From Acidobacteriaceae bacterium (GTDB lineage: Bacteria > Acidobacteriota > Terriglobia > Terriglobales > Acidobacteriaceae): 49,114 nt of DNA. Below, piece by piece: positions 22,473 through 30,299 of the stretch. The position numbers and the translations under genes are program-made. How positions within the stretch are numbered: position 1 is the stretch's first letter; every line of letters starts with the position of its first letter. Below the pieces are notes generated by a model. It was not told the DNA's origin, made no database searches, and worked only from the letters and a program-made list of their open reading frames with translations. Location of the stretch: NCBI GenBank assembly GCA_003134655.1, contig PLBY01000104.1, forward strand, positions 29,594 to 78,707, given 5' to 3'.

Positions 22473-23468
22473 ATGGCTGAAACCATCCTTGTAGTCGTCG
22501 AACAGCGCGAAGGGAAACTGAATCGCGTCTCGTGGGAAACCATCACAGCCGGGCAGGCGATTGCAGCGGCAACCGGCTGGGCGCTCGAAGCGGCCGTTGT
22601 CGGTGGCAGCGCCGCGTCATTCGCTGCCGAAGTCGCGGCGAAGAAGGTCGCGAAGGTGTATGCCGTCGAGTCGCCGAAGCTCGAGCCGTACACGCCAGAC
22701 GCGTTTGCCGCCGCGCTGAAGCAATTCCTCGCAGCAAAGGCGCCCAAGCTGGTGTTGATGCCACACACCTATCAGGTGCGCGATTTTGTCCCCAAGCTGG
22801 CGACAGCCATGGGACGCACCGTGATCAGCGACTGCATCGGCTTTAAGCACGAAGGCGGCAAGTTGGTGTTCACGCGGCAAATGTTCCAGGGCAAGCTGGC
22901 GGCGGACGTAAGCTTTACCAGCGATGCTCCGTGGTTCGTGACTTTTCAAAATGGCGCGTTCCGAGGCGATAAGGCGGAAGCAGGAGCGAGCGCGGCTCCC
23001 ATCGAAACCGTGACGGTTGAAATCGCCGACGGCGTCATTCGCAACAAGCCGCAGGAAGTGTTCAAAGAAGCCAAGCAGGCGGTCGATCTCACGCAGGCCG
23101 AGATCATTGTGGCCGTGGGCCGCGGGATCAAAGAGCAGAAGAATATCGAAATTGCGAAACAGTTGGCGGACGCGCTCGGCGGAGATCTCGCGGCGTCGCG
23201 TCCGATCTGCGACTCGGGCTGGCTGCCGATGGACCGCCAGATCGGATCGTCGGGCCAGACCGTCGCGCCGAAACTCTATCTCGCCCTCGGTATTAGCGGA
23301 GCAATTCAGCACATCGTCGGAATGAAGGGCTCGCGGACGATCATCGCGGTGAATAAAGATTCAGAAGCGCCTATTTTCGAGATCGCGGATTATGCGATTG
23401 TCGGGAATTTGTTCGACATCGTGCCGCCATTGATTGAGGAAGTGAAGAAGGCGAAGGCGGGAGGCTAG
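22473..23468 (+). CDS. etfA: Electron transfer flavoprotein alpha subunit
   Basis: A 331-residue FAD-binding ETF subunit. The N-terminal domain (1-190) has the ETF fold (I-L-V-V-V-E-Q-R-E-G-K-L-N at the start). The C-terminal FAD domain shows V-A-V-G-R-G-I-K-E, S-R-P-I-C-D-S-G-W-L-P-M-D-R-Q-I-G-S-S-G-Q-T-V (FAD pyrophosphate and flavin contacts), L-G-I-S-G-A-I-Q-H and I-I-A-V-N-K-D-S-E-A-P-I-F. It is full length compared with the usual 310-330 residues. The operon order is etfB, etfA, small exported protein, ETF-QO; the spacing to the next ATG is 16 bases. It passes electrons to the ETF-QO encoded at 23956. Confidence 0.93.
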   Translation: MAETILVVVEQREGKLNRVSWETITAGQAIAAATGWALEAAVVGGSAASFAAEVAAKKVAKVYAVESPKLEPYTPDAFAAALKQFLAAKAPKLVLMPHTYQVRDFVPKLATAMGRTVISDCIGFKHEGGKLVFTRQMFQGKLAADVSFTSDAPWFVTFQNGAFRGDKAEAGASAAPIETVTVEIADGVIRNKPQEVFKEAKQAVDLTQAEIIVAVGRGIKEQKNIEIAKQLADALGGDLAASRPICDSGWLPMDRQIGSSGQTVAPKLYLALGISGAIQHIVGMKGSRTIIAVNKDSEAPIFEIADYAIVGNLFDIVPPLIEEVKKAKAGG

Positions 23469-23484
23469 TCTCCACGGCTCAGTT

Positions 23485-23949
23485 ATGCTTCGTCGACTCG
23501 CAATCGTAATCGCCTTAGGACTGCTACTGGTCCGTGCTGCTGTCGCACAAGTGGAACTGAGCGTTCCCGCAGGGTCATTCAAGTCAGAAGATCGGATTCA
23601 GGCGAAGGTGACAAACAAGAGCGGGCTTCGCATCAGTTATTGCGTCCAGTTCGGCCAGGGTTCACCACACGCCGGAACACTTGAGAGCACACCCGTACCA
23701 TTCCATGTGGAGAGGAACAAGAGCTACAAGTGGAATGTTCTGATTAACGGCCCCGACGTAGGAAGTTCACGTCGCCCCATCACACAAGAGGCGGGGACTT
23801 CAAACGAGTTTCCGTTCCGCCTGAATGACACGGGTCAGATGCGTCTCGTGCTGTACTACTGGCCCGGGGATCGGAGCGATGTGTGTGACGAAAGCGCGAA
23901 GGGAAGAAAGACTGCGAAGTCGAAGGCCTTCTCGATTACCGGCAACTGA
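23485..23949 (+). CDS. Small exported protein within the ETF cluster, function unknown
   Basis: A 154-residue protein with a Sec signal peptide (M-L-R-R-L-A-I-V-I-A-L-G-L-L-L-V-R-A-A-V-A-Q, cleavage near residue 21). The mature part looks all-beta: V-E-L-S-V-P-A-G-S-F, R-I-Q-A-K-V-T-N-K-S-G, Y-K-W-N-V-L-I-N-G and M-R-L-V-L-Y-Y-W-P-G, resembling an immunoglobulin-like or transglutaminase-accessory beta sandwich. Two cysteines (C-V-Q-F, V-C-D-E) may pair. No family is recognised. It lies 16 bases after etfA and six bases before ETF-QO on the same strand, so it is almost certainly co-transcribed with cytoplasmic electron-transfer genes. That is unexpected for an exported protein. Confidence 0.75.
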   Translation: MLRRLAIVIALGLLLVRAAVAQVELSVPAGSFKSEDRIQAKVTNKSGLRISYCVQFGQGSPHAGTLESTPVPFHVERNKSYKWNVLINGPDVGSSRRPITQEAGTSNEFPFRLNDTGQMRLVLYYWPGDRSDVCDESAKGRKTAKSKAFSITGN

Positions 23950-23955
23950 GATCTT

Positions 23956-25671
23956 ATGCTAATTTTCCGCAAACCAATCGAAGGCGTTGAGCGTCCGCAG
24001 ATGCCGGCCGATGTCGTCATCGTCGGCGGCGGGCCTGCGGGGATGGCTTGCGCGTTGCGTCTGGCGCAGTTGATCGACGCACACAATGCTGCCCACCCTG
24101 ACTCACAGCTCAGCAAAGAAAACATCTACGTGCTCGAGAAGGCGCGCGAGGTCGGACAGCATTGCTTGTCCGGCGCTCTGCTCGATCCGCGTTCGATGCG
24201 CGAATTGCTGCCAGGGTTTGAGAAGGAAGCGCCTCTCGATGCAGAAGTCACGAAAGAGGCAGTCTACTTCCTCACGCAGAAGGGCAAGTTCAAGCTGCCC
24301 ATCACGCCACCGTTCCTGCGCGACCACGGCAACTATGTGATCTCGCTGAACCGATTCGTGAAATGGCTGGGCAGCAAGGTGGAAGAGACTGGGATCACGA
24401 TCTTCACGGGATTCGCCGGGTCGGAACTGCTTTACGACGGCGATCGCGTGACCGGTGTTCGCACCGACGATAAGGGCGTCGACAAAGAAGGCCATCAGAA
24501 ATCCAACTTCGAGCCGGGCTATGATCTTCATGCCAAGGTTGTGATTCTCGCCGAAGGCCCGCGTGGATCGCTGACCAAAGAACTCGTCTCGAAATTCGAT
24601 CTAGCCAAAGATGCGAATCCGCAGACGTACGGTGTCGGCGTGAAGGAACTCTGGGAAGTTCCAGCGGGGCGCATCGCGGCGGGCGAAGTCATCTACACCA
24701 TGGGCTGGCCGCTTACCACGAAAGAGTATGGTGGCGCCTGGATTTACGGCTCGAAAGATAACGTGGTCTCGCTCGGCTTCGTGACCGGGCTCGACTACGC
24801 CGATCCGCGGCTCGATCCGCAGCACGTGCTGCAGGACTTCAAGCAGCATCCGTTTGTCGCGAAGCTGCTCGAGGGCGGCAAGATGATCCGCTATGGGGCG
24901 AAGTCGATGCCTTACGGCGGTTGGTGGGCGATTCCGCCGGTGGCGGGCTACGGGTGGATGATCCTCGGCGACTCTGCGGGCTTCCTGAACTCGGCGCGGC
25001 TCAAGGGAATTCATCTCGCGATCAAGAGCGGGATGCTTGCGGCCGAGACGGCGTTCGAAGCGCTGACGAAAGACGATTCGTCCGCGGCAACCTTGAGCGG
25101 GTTCCAGAGAAAAGTCGAAGCCAGCTGGATCAAAGAAGAACTTTGGAAGGTGCGCAACCTGCATCAGGGATTCGAGCACGGCATGTTCGCGGGCATGTTC
25201 CACACCGGACTGCAGATGATTACCGGCGGACGCGGTCTGCGCAATCGGTATCCCGCGAAGGCGGGGTACGAGCACATGCGCAAGCTGGCGGACCTGCCTG
25301 TTGATGGAGGGCCTGAGGCGCACATGCTCGGCCCGGCGAAGGGCGACGGCAAGCTCACCTTCAACAAACTGACTGACCTCTATCACTCCGGCACGAAGCA
25401 TGAAGAAGACCAACCCGCGCACCTGGTCATTCACGACACGAATATCTGCAATACGAGATGTGTGAAGGAATTCGGCAGTCCGTGCCAGAATTTCTGTCCG
25501 GCGAACGTCTACGAAATGGTTGATGATGCGAGCCAGCCCAACGGCAAACGCATCAGCCTGAACCCGTCCAACTGCGTCCACTGTAAGACATGCGACATCG
25601 CAGACCCGTACCAGATCATCACCTGGGTGCCACCGGAAGGTGGCGGCGGGCCGAATTACGACGGGATGTGA
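23956..25671 (+). CDS. Electron transfer flavoprotein-ubiquinone oxidoreductase
   Basis: A 571-residue membrane-associated FAD/4Fe-4S enzyme that takes electrons from reduced ETF and reduces the quinone pool. The N-terminal dinucleotide motif is V-I-V-G-G-G-P-A-G-M-A-C-A-L-R-L; G-Q-H-C-L-S-G-A and the second FAD motif I-L-G-D-S-A-G-F-L-N follow. The quinone-binding, membrane-facing segment lies around residues 240-300. The C-terminal ferredoxin-like domain holds cluster cysteines in C-N-T-R-C-V-K-E, C-Q-N-F-C-P and N-C-V-H-C-K-T-C-D-I, the usual pattern. The length equals mature mitochondrial and proteobacterial ETF-QO. It closes the etf cluster and is followed by a perfect hairpin repeat at 25681. 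Confidence 0.93.
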   Translation: MLIFRKPIEGVERPQMPADVVIVGGGPAGMACALRLAQLIDAHNAAHPDSQLSKENIYVLEKAREVGQHCLSGALLDPRSMRELLPGFEKEAPLDAEVTKEAVYFLTQKGKFKLPITPPFLRDHGNYVISLNRFVKWLGSKVEETGITIFTGFAGSELLYDGDRVTGVRTDDKGVDKEGHQKSNFEPGYDLHAKVVILAEGPRGSLTKELVSKFDLAKDANPQTYGVGVKELWEVPAGRIAAGEVIYTMGWPLTTKEYGGAWIYGSKDNVVSLGFVTGLDYADPRLDPQHVLQDFKQHPFVAKLLEGGKMIRYGAKSMPYGGWWAIPPVAGYGWMILGDSAGFLNSARLKGIHLAIKSGMLAAETAFEALTKDDSSAATLSGFQRKVEASWIKEELWKVRNLHQGFEHGMFAGMFHTGLQMITGGRGLRNRYPAKAGYEHMRKLADLPVDGGPEAHMLGPAKGDGKLTFNKLTDLYHSGTKHEEDQPAHLVIHDTNICNTRCVKEFGSPCQNFCPANVYEMVDDASQPNGKRISLNPSNCVHCKTCDIADPYQIITWVPPEGGGGPNYDGM

Positions 25672-25680
25672 TCCGTGATG

Positions 25681-25720
25681 CTCGTGTGGGGACGGGCGCC
25701 TTCGCCCGTCCCCACACGAG
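25681..25720. repeat. Perfect 18-bp inverted repeat, minimal family-B element
   Basis: Two 18-base arms (left arm CTCGTGTGGGGACGGGCG) flank the loop CCTT, just after the ETF-QO stop. The GTGTGGGGAC/GTCCCCACAC ends are those of the larger family-B elements, without their inner hairpins. It could serve as a terminator for the etf operon, although no T-tract follows. Confidence 0.8.
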
Positions 25721-25803
25721 CGGAGCGAGGCGCAAGCAGGGCACATGCCACGTCCGCAAGATACTTCTTGCCGCGGATTCGCAGATTCACCCGAATCGAA
25801 CAA

Positions 25804-25851
25804 CCCCCCACCCTAACGTCGCAAAATGCGCGACGTTAGGATGGGGCACCC
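25804..25851. repeat. Family-E hairpin after the ETF cluster
   Basis: CCCCACCCTAACGTCGC-aaaat-GCGCGACGTTAGGATGGGG followed by CACCC. It is the longest of the three family-E copies (see 13171 and 16372) and separates convergent ETF-QO and amt genes. Confidence 0.7.
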
Positions 25852-25882
25852 AAAGTTTCTACTCGATCATTCTCTTTCGGCG

Positions 25883-27145
25883 CTAGTGCCGAACCGATTC
25901 GACCAGCTTATGCACTACGTCTTCATCGGTGAGTTGCTCGTAGGCATGTTCGCCGTGGAGCGACTCGTCGAGCCCGATCTCCTCTGACGCTTCACTGACT
26001 TTTACCGGAGTGAAGGCGTCAATGATCCGCAGCATGGCGTACGTGAACGCGAATGCCCAGACGGACGAGAACACTACGGCCGTTACCTGCTTCAGAAGAA
26101 ATACCGGATCGCCGTAGAGCAATCCATTGGCGCCCTCGGGATTGAATTCCTTGTTGGCGAAGATGCCCAGCATGACGATGCCGAGGAATCCACCGACGCC
26201 GTGAACGCCCCAGACATCGAGGGCGTCGTCCCATTGCAGCTTGTTTTTCATTTCGACTGCGTAATAGCAAACCACGCCAGAGACGATGCCGATGATCACC
26301 GCGGTGGTCGGAGAGACATATCCTGCGGCGGGAGTGACCGTGGCCAGTCCGGCGACGGCGCCTGTCAGCAGGCCCAGCAGCTTTGGCTTCTTCTCGTTCA
26401 ACCAGGCCACCAGCAGCCACGATACCGCGGCAAAGGATGCGGCGACATCGGTATTCAGGAAGGCCGTCGCGGTGACGGAATCCACGCGCATCTCACTGCC
26501 GGCGTTGAAGCCGTACCAGCCAAACCACAGCAGGCCCGTGCCCAGGGCGACTAGCGGAATGCTGTGCGGTCCGCGGTCCTGCACCCGGCGTTTGCCCACG
26601 TAGATAACGGAAGCCAGCGCCGCAACGCCCGCAATGTTATGGACTACGATGCCGCCCGCGAAGTCTTTGACTCCCCATTGCTGCAGGAATCCTCCGCCCC
26701 AGACCATGTGGACGAAGGGAAAGTAGACGAAGGTCAGCCATCCGGTCAGAAACAGCATGTACGCTTTAAAGGTAACGCGGTTGGTGAAGGCACCAGAGAT
26801 GAGGGCGGGCGTGATGATGGCAAACATCATTTGATACGCGATAAAAACGAATGCCGGAATGGTTTCGTTGGGCGACGGCGTGCTGAGATTAATGCCGCGC
26901 AGGAAAGCGTAGTGGAAGTTGCCGATAACACCATGCCAGTCGCCGCTGAAGCAGAGAGAGTAGCCGTAGAGGTACCAGATGACGGTCGTCCAGCCCATGG
27001 ATACGAAACTCTGAATCATGATGGCCAGGACGTTCTTGCGGCCCACCAGGCCGCCATAAAAGAAAGCGAGTCCGGGTGTCATTAACATGACCAGGCTGGT
27101 GCATAAGATCATGAAGCCGGTGTTGCCGGTGTCGAGATGGAGCAT
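25883..27145 (-). CDS. amt: Ammonium transporter (Amt family)
   Basis: A 420-residue inner-membrane protein with 11 predicted helices forming the trimeric Amt ammonium channel. The pore histidine pair is visible in F-P-F-V-H-M-V-W-G-G-G and W-G-V-H-G-V-G-G-F-L-G. The signature regions M-T-P-G-L-A-F-F-Y-G-G-L-V-G-R-K-N and D-F-A-G-G-I-V-V-H are intact. The C-terminal cytoplasmic tail (A-S-E-E-I-G-L-D-E-S-L-H-G-E-H-A-Y) is the segment that regulates gating and contacts GlnK. ATG 27145 with GGAGG five bases upstream is the start; a longer frame to 27337 adds an implausible basic leader. No glnK gene is adjacent, which is unusual since amt and glnK are often paired. No sigma-54 promoter was found upstream. 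Confidence 0.93.
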   Translation of the reverse strand: MLHLDTGNTGFMILCTSLVMLMTPGLAFFYGGLVGRKNVLAIMIQSFVSMGWTTVIWYLYGYSLCFSGDWHGVIGNFHYAFLRGINLSTPSPNETIPAFVFIAYQMMFAIITPALISGAFTNRVTFKAYMLFLTGWLTFVYFPFVHMVWGGGFLQQWGVKDFAGGIVVHNIAGVAALASVIYVGKRRVQDRGPHSIPLVALGTGLLWFGWYGFNAGSEMRVDSVTATAFLNTDVAASFAAVSWLLVAWLNEKKPKLLGLLTGAVAGLATVTPAAGYVSPTTAVIIGIVSGVVCYYAVEMKNKLQWDDALDVWGVHGVGGFLGIVMLGIFANKEFNPEGANGLLYGDPVFLLKQVTAVVFSSVWAFAFTYAMLRIIDAFTPVKVSEASEEIGLDESLHGEHAYEQLTDEDVVHKLVESVRH

Positions 27146-27300
27146 GCGATCCTCCGACCGAGTTGTAAGTGATGTTGCCCGCGGATAGCGGGCAGGGGTC
27201 CGAACTGGAATTCCCGCGCCGGGTGGAGGGCCCCTGAGACCCAGGCAGCGCGGAATGCGCCTATTACACTCAGAGGCTGAACTAGGAGGGGAAGAAAGGC

Positions 27301-27316
27301 AGTGAGATATGTCACG
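27301..27316. promoter_or_regulatory. Possible CRP/FNR-type half-conserved palindrome
   Basis: AGTGAGATATGTCACG contains GTGA-N6-TCAC, the core of the two perfect sites at 21435 and 37297, with the outermost base changed on each side. It lies 156 bases upstream of amt and about 140 bases upstream of the divergent three-gene operon. Confidence 0.35.
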
Positions 27317-27457
27317 GCAGGTTGTGACGGCGGACACATGGTCGCGATCGCCTCAGCAGAGCCAATTCGGGAGGTCGACTGCGAAAAAATGCCATCGCAC
27401 GTGGCAATGTGTTTTTTGAGCCGATACAATTTTGCACGAGCATTGTTCTGGTTCGCG

Positions 27458-28153
27458 ATGCCGTACACCAAGACAATTGTCTGCCTGGCCAACTCTCGCA
27501 AGCTGACTGGACGCTGCGTGGCTGGCAAGGAGTGGGACGGGCAAAGGCCAGGTGAGTGGTGCCGTCCCGTGAGCGCGAAAGAGCGCGGAGAACTCACCGC
27601 TGAGCGCTGGTACCGCAGAACCTGGCGCGACCCGCAACTGCTCGACATCATTGTCGTGGGATTGCTGGCACCGCGGCCCTCGGGATGCCAAAGGGAAAAT
27701 CATCTGGTCGACGAGAGCTTTCGATGGCGGTTCAGTGGCCGCGTGGGCGCGAAGCAGTTGAGCTCCGCGCTTGACCGCCCTGCGGGCCCTCTGTGGATGA
27801 ACGGCGACTCGACGGCAGGTGGTCGCAACGATAAGGTTCCTGCGGCCGTCGCGGAGCGAGAGCAATATTCTCTTGTGCTGGTACAGCCGGACCAGTTGTT
27901 GATCACGGTCGGCATAGAGGGCGCGGGCAGCGGCATCGCGAGGCGCAGGGTCCGAGGCCACTTTTCGCTCGCAGGCCACGATTATGTTTTGGCGATTACC
28001 GACCCTGTGATCGAGAAACAGATCCTGCCCCATCCCGACGGCTTCAGCACCGGGTTGCACAACCCCATCCTGTGTATTAGCCTCAGTGAAAAGTTTGAAT
28101 CGCAAAATGCCTGTTACAAGCTGATCGCGGGTGTGATGCGTGTTTCGCCATGA
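27458..28153 (+). CDS. Uncharacterised protein, first gene of a DUF488 operon (probable dual OB-fold protein)
   Basis: A 231-residue cytoplasmic protein. The start M-P-Y-T-K-T-I-V-C-L-A-N-S-R-K leads to G-R-C-V-A-G-K-E, W-C-R-P-V-S, L-L-D-I-I-V-V and a closing I-T-D-P...L-C-I-S-L-S-E-K-F...C-Y-K-L-I-A-G-V. I recall this pattern from proteins annotated as dual OB-containing and encoded next to DUF488 genes, but I cannot verify it here. Two beta-rich halves are consistent with two OB folds. There are no catalytic motifs or membrane segments. ATG 27458 is chosen because the recognisable pattern begins there; the Shine-Dalgarno is weak, and a GTG at 27302 would add 52 unlikely residues. Its stop overlaps the next start by ATGA, so translation is coupled to the first DUF488 gene. 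Confidence 0.7.
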   Translation: MPYTKTIVCLANSRKLTGRCVAGKEWDGQRPGEWCRPVSAKERGELTAERWYRRTWRDPQLLDIIVVGLLAPRPSGCQRENHLVDESFRWRFSGRVGAKQLSSALDRPAGPLWMNGDSTAGGRNDKVPAAVAEREQYSLVLVQPDQLLITVGIEGAGSGIARRRVRGHFSLAGHDYVLAITDPVIEKQILPHPDGFSTGLHNPILCISLSEKFESQNACYKLIAGVMRVSP

Positions 28154-28749
28154 CGAAAACCATTTACACCATTGGACATTCGAACGGCACCGCGGAGCGT
28201 CTCCTGGAAATGCTTACTCAGCATCGAATCACTGCCGTTGCTGACGTCCGCTCGCAGCCTTACAGCCGCTTCAATCCACAGTTCAATCGCGAGTCGCTGG
28301 CGAGTCTTCTCAAGAATGCCGGACTCGACTATGTGTTCTTGGGACAGGAACTGGGGGCCCGTTCGGAGGATCCCGCGTGCTACCGAAACGGGCGCGCACA
28401 ATATGCGCTGATTGCGCGGACGCCGCAGTTTGGGCGAGGGATCGAGCGCCTGCTGTCGGGGATGGAGAAGTTTCGCGTGGCGATTCTGTGCGCTGAAAAG
28501 GAGCCGCTTGGCTGTCATCGGACGATTCTCATCGCCAGATCCCTGCATGAGCGGGGCATCCGCGTGTGTCACATCCTTGAGGATGGCAGCCTGGAAGATC
28601 ACGATGCATTGTTGCTCCGGCTGCTGGCGCTGCACGGGATTCAGGAGAACAATCTCTTCCAGACGAAGGACGAACTTGTTGCCATCGCCTACGAGAAGCA
28701 GGCGGAGGAGATTGAATTCACAGCCAGTCAGGTGTCGCAACCGGCTTAG
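28150..28749 (+). CDS. DUF488 protein, first paralogue
   Basis: A 199-residue DUF488 protein. The family pattern is clear: T-K-T-I-Y-T-I-G-H-S-N-G at the start, V-A-D-V-R-S-Q-P-Y-S-R-F-N-P-Q-F-N, L-G-Q-E-L-G-A-R and the conserved C-A-E-K-E-P-L-G-C-H-R motif with two cysteines and a histidine, followed by I-A-R-S-L-H-E-R-G. The invariant Asp-Val-Arg and Cys/His motifs hint at an enzyme or metal/nucleotide binder; no function is established to my knowledge. It overlaps the upstream gene by four bases and is followed after 20 bases by a second, shorter DUF488 gene. The C-terminal 45 residues extend beyond the core domain. Confidence 0.85.
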   Translation: MTKTIYTIGHSNGTAERLLEMLTQHRITAVADVRSQPYSRFNPQFNRESLASLLKNAGLDYVFLGQELGARSEDPACYRNGRAQYALIARTPQFGRGIERLLSGMEKFRVAILCAEKEPLGCHRTILIARSLHERGIRVCHILEDGSLEDHDALLLRLLALHGIQENNLFQTKDELVAIAYEKQAEEIEFTASQVSQPA

Positions 28750-28769
28750 TCGGCCGCGGAGCCGTGCGA

Positions 28770-29207
28770 ATGAAGGTCTTTACCATCGGATTCACCAAGA
28801 AGTCGGCGCGGGCATTCTTCGGCAAACTGCGGCGTCCGGGGCTGGCGCGGGTGGTGGATGTCCGGCTCAATAATGTTTCACAGCTGGCCGGATTCTCGAA
28901 GCGCGACGACCTGCAGTTCTTTTGTGAGGCGATCCTTTCCATCGGATACCTGCACGTGCCGGAATTGGCGCCCACACAGGCGATGCTCGACGAATATAAG
29001 AAGAGTCACGGCAGCTGGCCCGAGTACGAGAAGAAATTTCTTGATCTCATGACGGAACGCAGAGCAGAGGAGACTGTGGCGCGGGAAGTCATCGACGGCG
29101 GATGCCTGCTGTGTAGTGAGGCTACGCCTGAGAATTGCCATCGCAGGCTGGTGGCGGAGTATCTGCGGAGCAAATGGGGCGGCTTGGAGATCGAGCATAT
29201 TCTGTAG
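28770..29207 (+). CDS. DUF488 protein, second paralogue
   Basis: A 145-residue DUF488 protein of a different subtype from its neighbour. It starts M-K-V-F-T-I-G-F-T-K-K-S-A, has V-V-D-V-R-L-N-N-V-S-Q-L-A-G-F-S-K where the first paralogue has the S-Q-P-Y-S-R-F stretch, and carries the same type of C-L-L-C-S-E-A-T-P-E-N-C-H-R-R motif. It is shorter by about 55 residues and lacks the C-terminal extension. The conserved D-V-R and C-H-R motifs are kept, so both copies may be active, or they may form a heterodimer. ATG 28770 is preferred over GTG 28764. It is the last gene of the three-gene unit; the esterase downstream has its own Shine-Dalgarno. Confidence 0.85.
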   Translation: MKVFTIGFTKKSARAFFGKLRRPGLARVVDVRLNNVSQLAGFSKRDDLQFFCEAILSIGYLHVPELAPTQAMLDEYKKSHGSWPEYEKKFLDLMTERRAEETVAREVIDGGCLLCSEATPENCHRRLVAEYLRSKWGGLEIEHIL

Positions 29208-29234
29208 CTCCAAAAAACGTTTTTCGGAGGCCAC

Positions 29235-30029
29235 GTGTACTTGAAAGAACCTCGCTCTATTTCGATGTTGATCGCCGCACTGTTGGTGACTCTTTCGGCA
29301 TTGGCGCAGCAAGCGCCGCCCAGCATTCCCTCCACCGGCTTCCCCGGCCTGGATCAATACCGCGCCTCGCGCATTGCTGTGTTCACCGATGACTACGGAC
29401 AACTCGCGCGCTATCGCGCGGCCAATGCCGCGCTCAAAGGACCGGGGCACGGGGAGAACCGCGTCGTGTTTTTTGGCGACTCGATCACCGATATCTGGCA
29501 CATCGACGAATATTTTCCCGGCAAGCCTTACGTCAATCGCGGCATCGGAGGGCAGACTACGCCGCAGATGCTGGTGCGCTTCCGGCAGGATGTGATCAAC
29601 CTGGAGCCCAAAGTCGTCATCATTCTTGCGGGAACCAACGACATTGCCGGCAACACCGGGCCCATGCGCATTGAAGACATCGAGGCCGACTTTGCCTCGC
29701 TCGCCGACCTCGCGCGGGCGAACAACATCAAGGTGGTCTACACGTCGGTGCTGCCCATCCACAACTACACCGAGAAGGCGAAGGACTTTTTCGCCCAGCG
29801 GTCGCCGGAGAAGATTCTTCTGATGAACAACTGGCTACGGAGCTACTGCGCAGTTGCGTCCCACGGCTGCGTCTATCTTGACTATTTCAGCGCCATGGTC
29901 GACGACAAGGGACTCATGAAGAAGGATCTGGCCGATGACGGGCTGCATCCGAATGCCGCGGGGTACAAGATTATGGCGCCGATGGCGGAGGCCGCGATTG
30001 AGAAGGCGCTGGCGAGTGAAAAACCTTGA
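29235..30029 (+). CDS. Exported SGNH/GDSL-type esterase
   Basis: A 264-residue exported hydrolase. The signal peptide covers residues 1-25 (I-S-M-L-I-A-A-L-L-V-T-L-S-A-L-A-Q). SGNH blocks are all visible: block I F-F-G-D-S-I-T-D (nucleophile Ser), block II G-I-G-G-Q-T (Gly), block III L-A-G-T-N-D-I-A (Asn) and block V D-D-G-L-H-P-N (Asp and His). Such enzymes cleave esters on carbohydrates or lipids; the closest style is platelet-activating-factor acetylhydrolase/rhamnogalacturonan acetylesterase, and the substrate is unknown. Start GTG 29235 follows CGGAGG with a four-base gap. It is probably a separate unit from the DUF488 operon, although the gap is only 27 bases. Confidence 0.88.
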   Translation: MYLKEPRSISMLIAALLVTLSALAQQAPPSIPSTGFPGLDQYRASRIAVFTDDYGQLARYRAANAALKGPGHGENRVVFFGDSITDIWHIDEYFPGKPYVNRGIGGQTTPQMLVRFRQDVINLEPKVVIILAGTNDIAGNTGPMRIEDIEADFASLADLARANNIKVVYTSVLPIHNYTEKAKDFFAQRSPEKILLMNNWLRSYCAVASHGCVYLDYFSAMVDDKGLMKKDLADDGLHPNAAGYKIMAPMAEAAIEKALASEKP

Positions 30030-30054
30030 ATCCTCTTTCCATGCCGCACGTTCT

Positions 30055-30060
30055 ATAATG
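30055..30060 (+). promoter_or_regulatory. Perfect -10 element upstream of the moaA leader
   Basis: TATAAT at 30055-30060, followed by TG. Transcription from about 30067 would give a 230-base leader containing the putative riboswitch. No good -35 is seen at 17 bases; TTGAAT at 30027-30032 is too far. Confidence 0.5.
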
Positions 30061-30074
30061 TAAGAGATACGTTT

Positions 30075-30238
30075 CCGACCGCCATAGCCTTCGGGGATAC
30101 CCAGGCTGCGGCGGCGAGGGAAAGAGTTTCGCGGGCGAGGATGCTCGCGACTCACTTTCCCGAGGGTGCTGGTGGAAACACCGGCGCCTCCCGCGCTTCG
30201 CAAGGAGCGCATTGGAAAGGAGACAGCCGCCGGGATGG
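30075..30238 (+). ncRNA. Putative molybdenum-cofactor (Moco) riboswitch leader of moaA
   Basis: The leader between the -10 element and moaA is highly structured. CCGCC-AT-AGCCT (from 30080) pairs with AGGCT-GC-GGCGG (to about 30115). GGTGCTGGTG-gaaa-CACCGGCGCC is a hairpin with a GAAA tetraloop (about 30165-30187). CTCC (30188-30191) can pair with GGAG after the CGCGCTTCGC segment. The string GGAAAGGAGACAGCC (about 30213-30228) follows. The order, the GNRA-capped stem and the position directly upstream of moaA fit the Moco RNA motif as I remember it. No B12 box of a cobalamin riboswitch is present. I could not run a covariance search. Confidence 0.6.
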
Positions 30239-30299
30239 TCCCGCCTGTTTGTTTGCTTTCCTCCGAAGCTTCTAGCTCCTAGCTGCTGGCTAGATACAA

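Noticed and set aside
24601..25803. A 400-residue open frame antisense to ETF-QO
   Set aside because: Shadow of a strongly conserved gene; composition is Arg/His-rich and no start signal is seen.
27302..27457. Upstream extension of the first DUF488-operon gene to GTG 27302
   Set aside because: The added 52 residues match no pattern and the recognisable domain begins at 27458.
27146..27457. Sigma-54 promoter for amt
   Set aside because: I searched for the GG-N10-GC pattern on both strands and found no match with the expected flanks.
30075..30238. Cobalamin riboswitch in the moaA leader
   Set aside because: No B12-box-like segment is present, and the position upstream of moaA fits a molybdenum cofactor element better.
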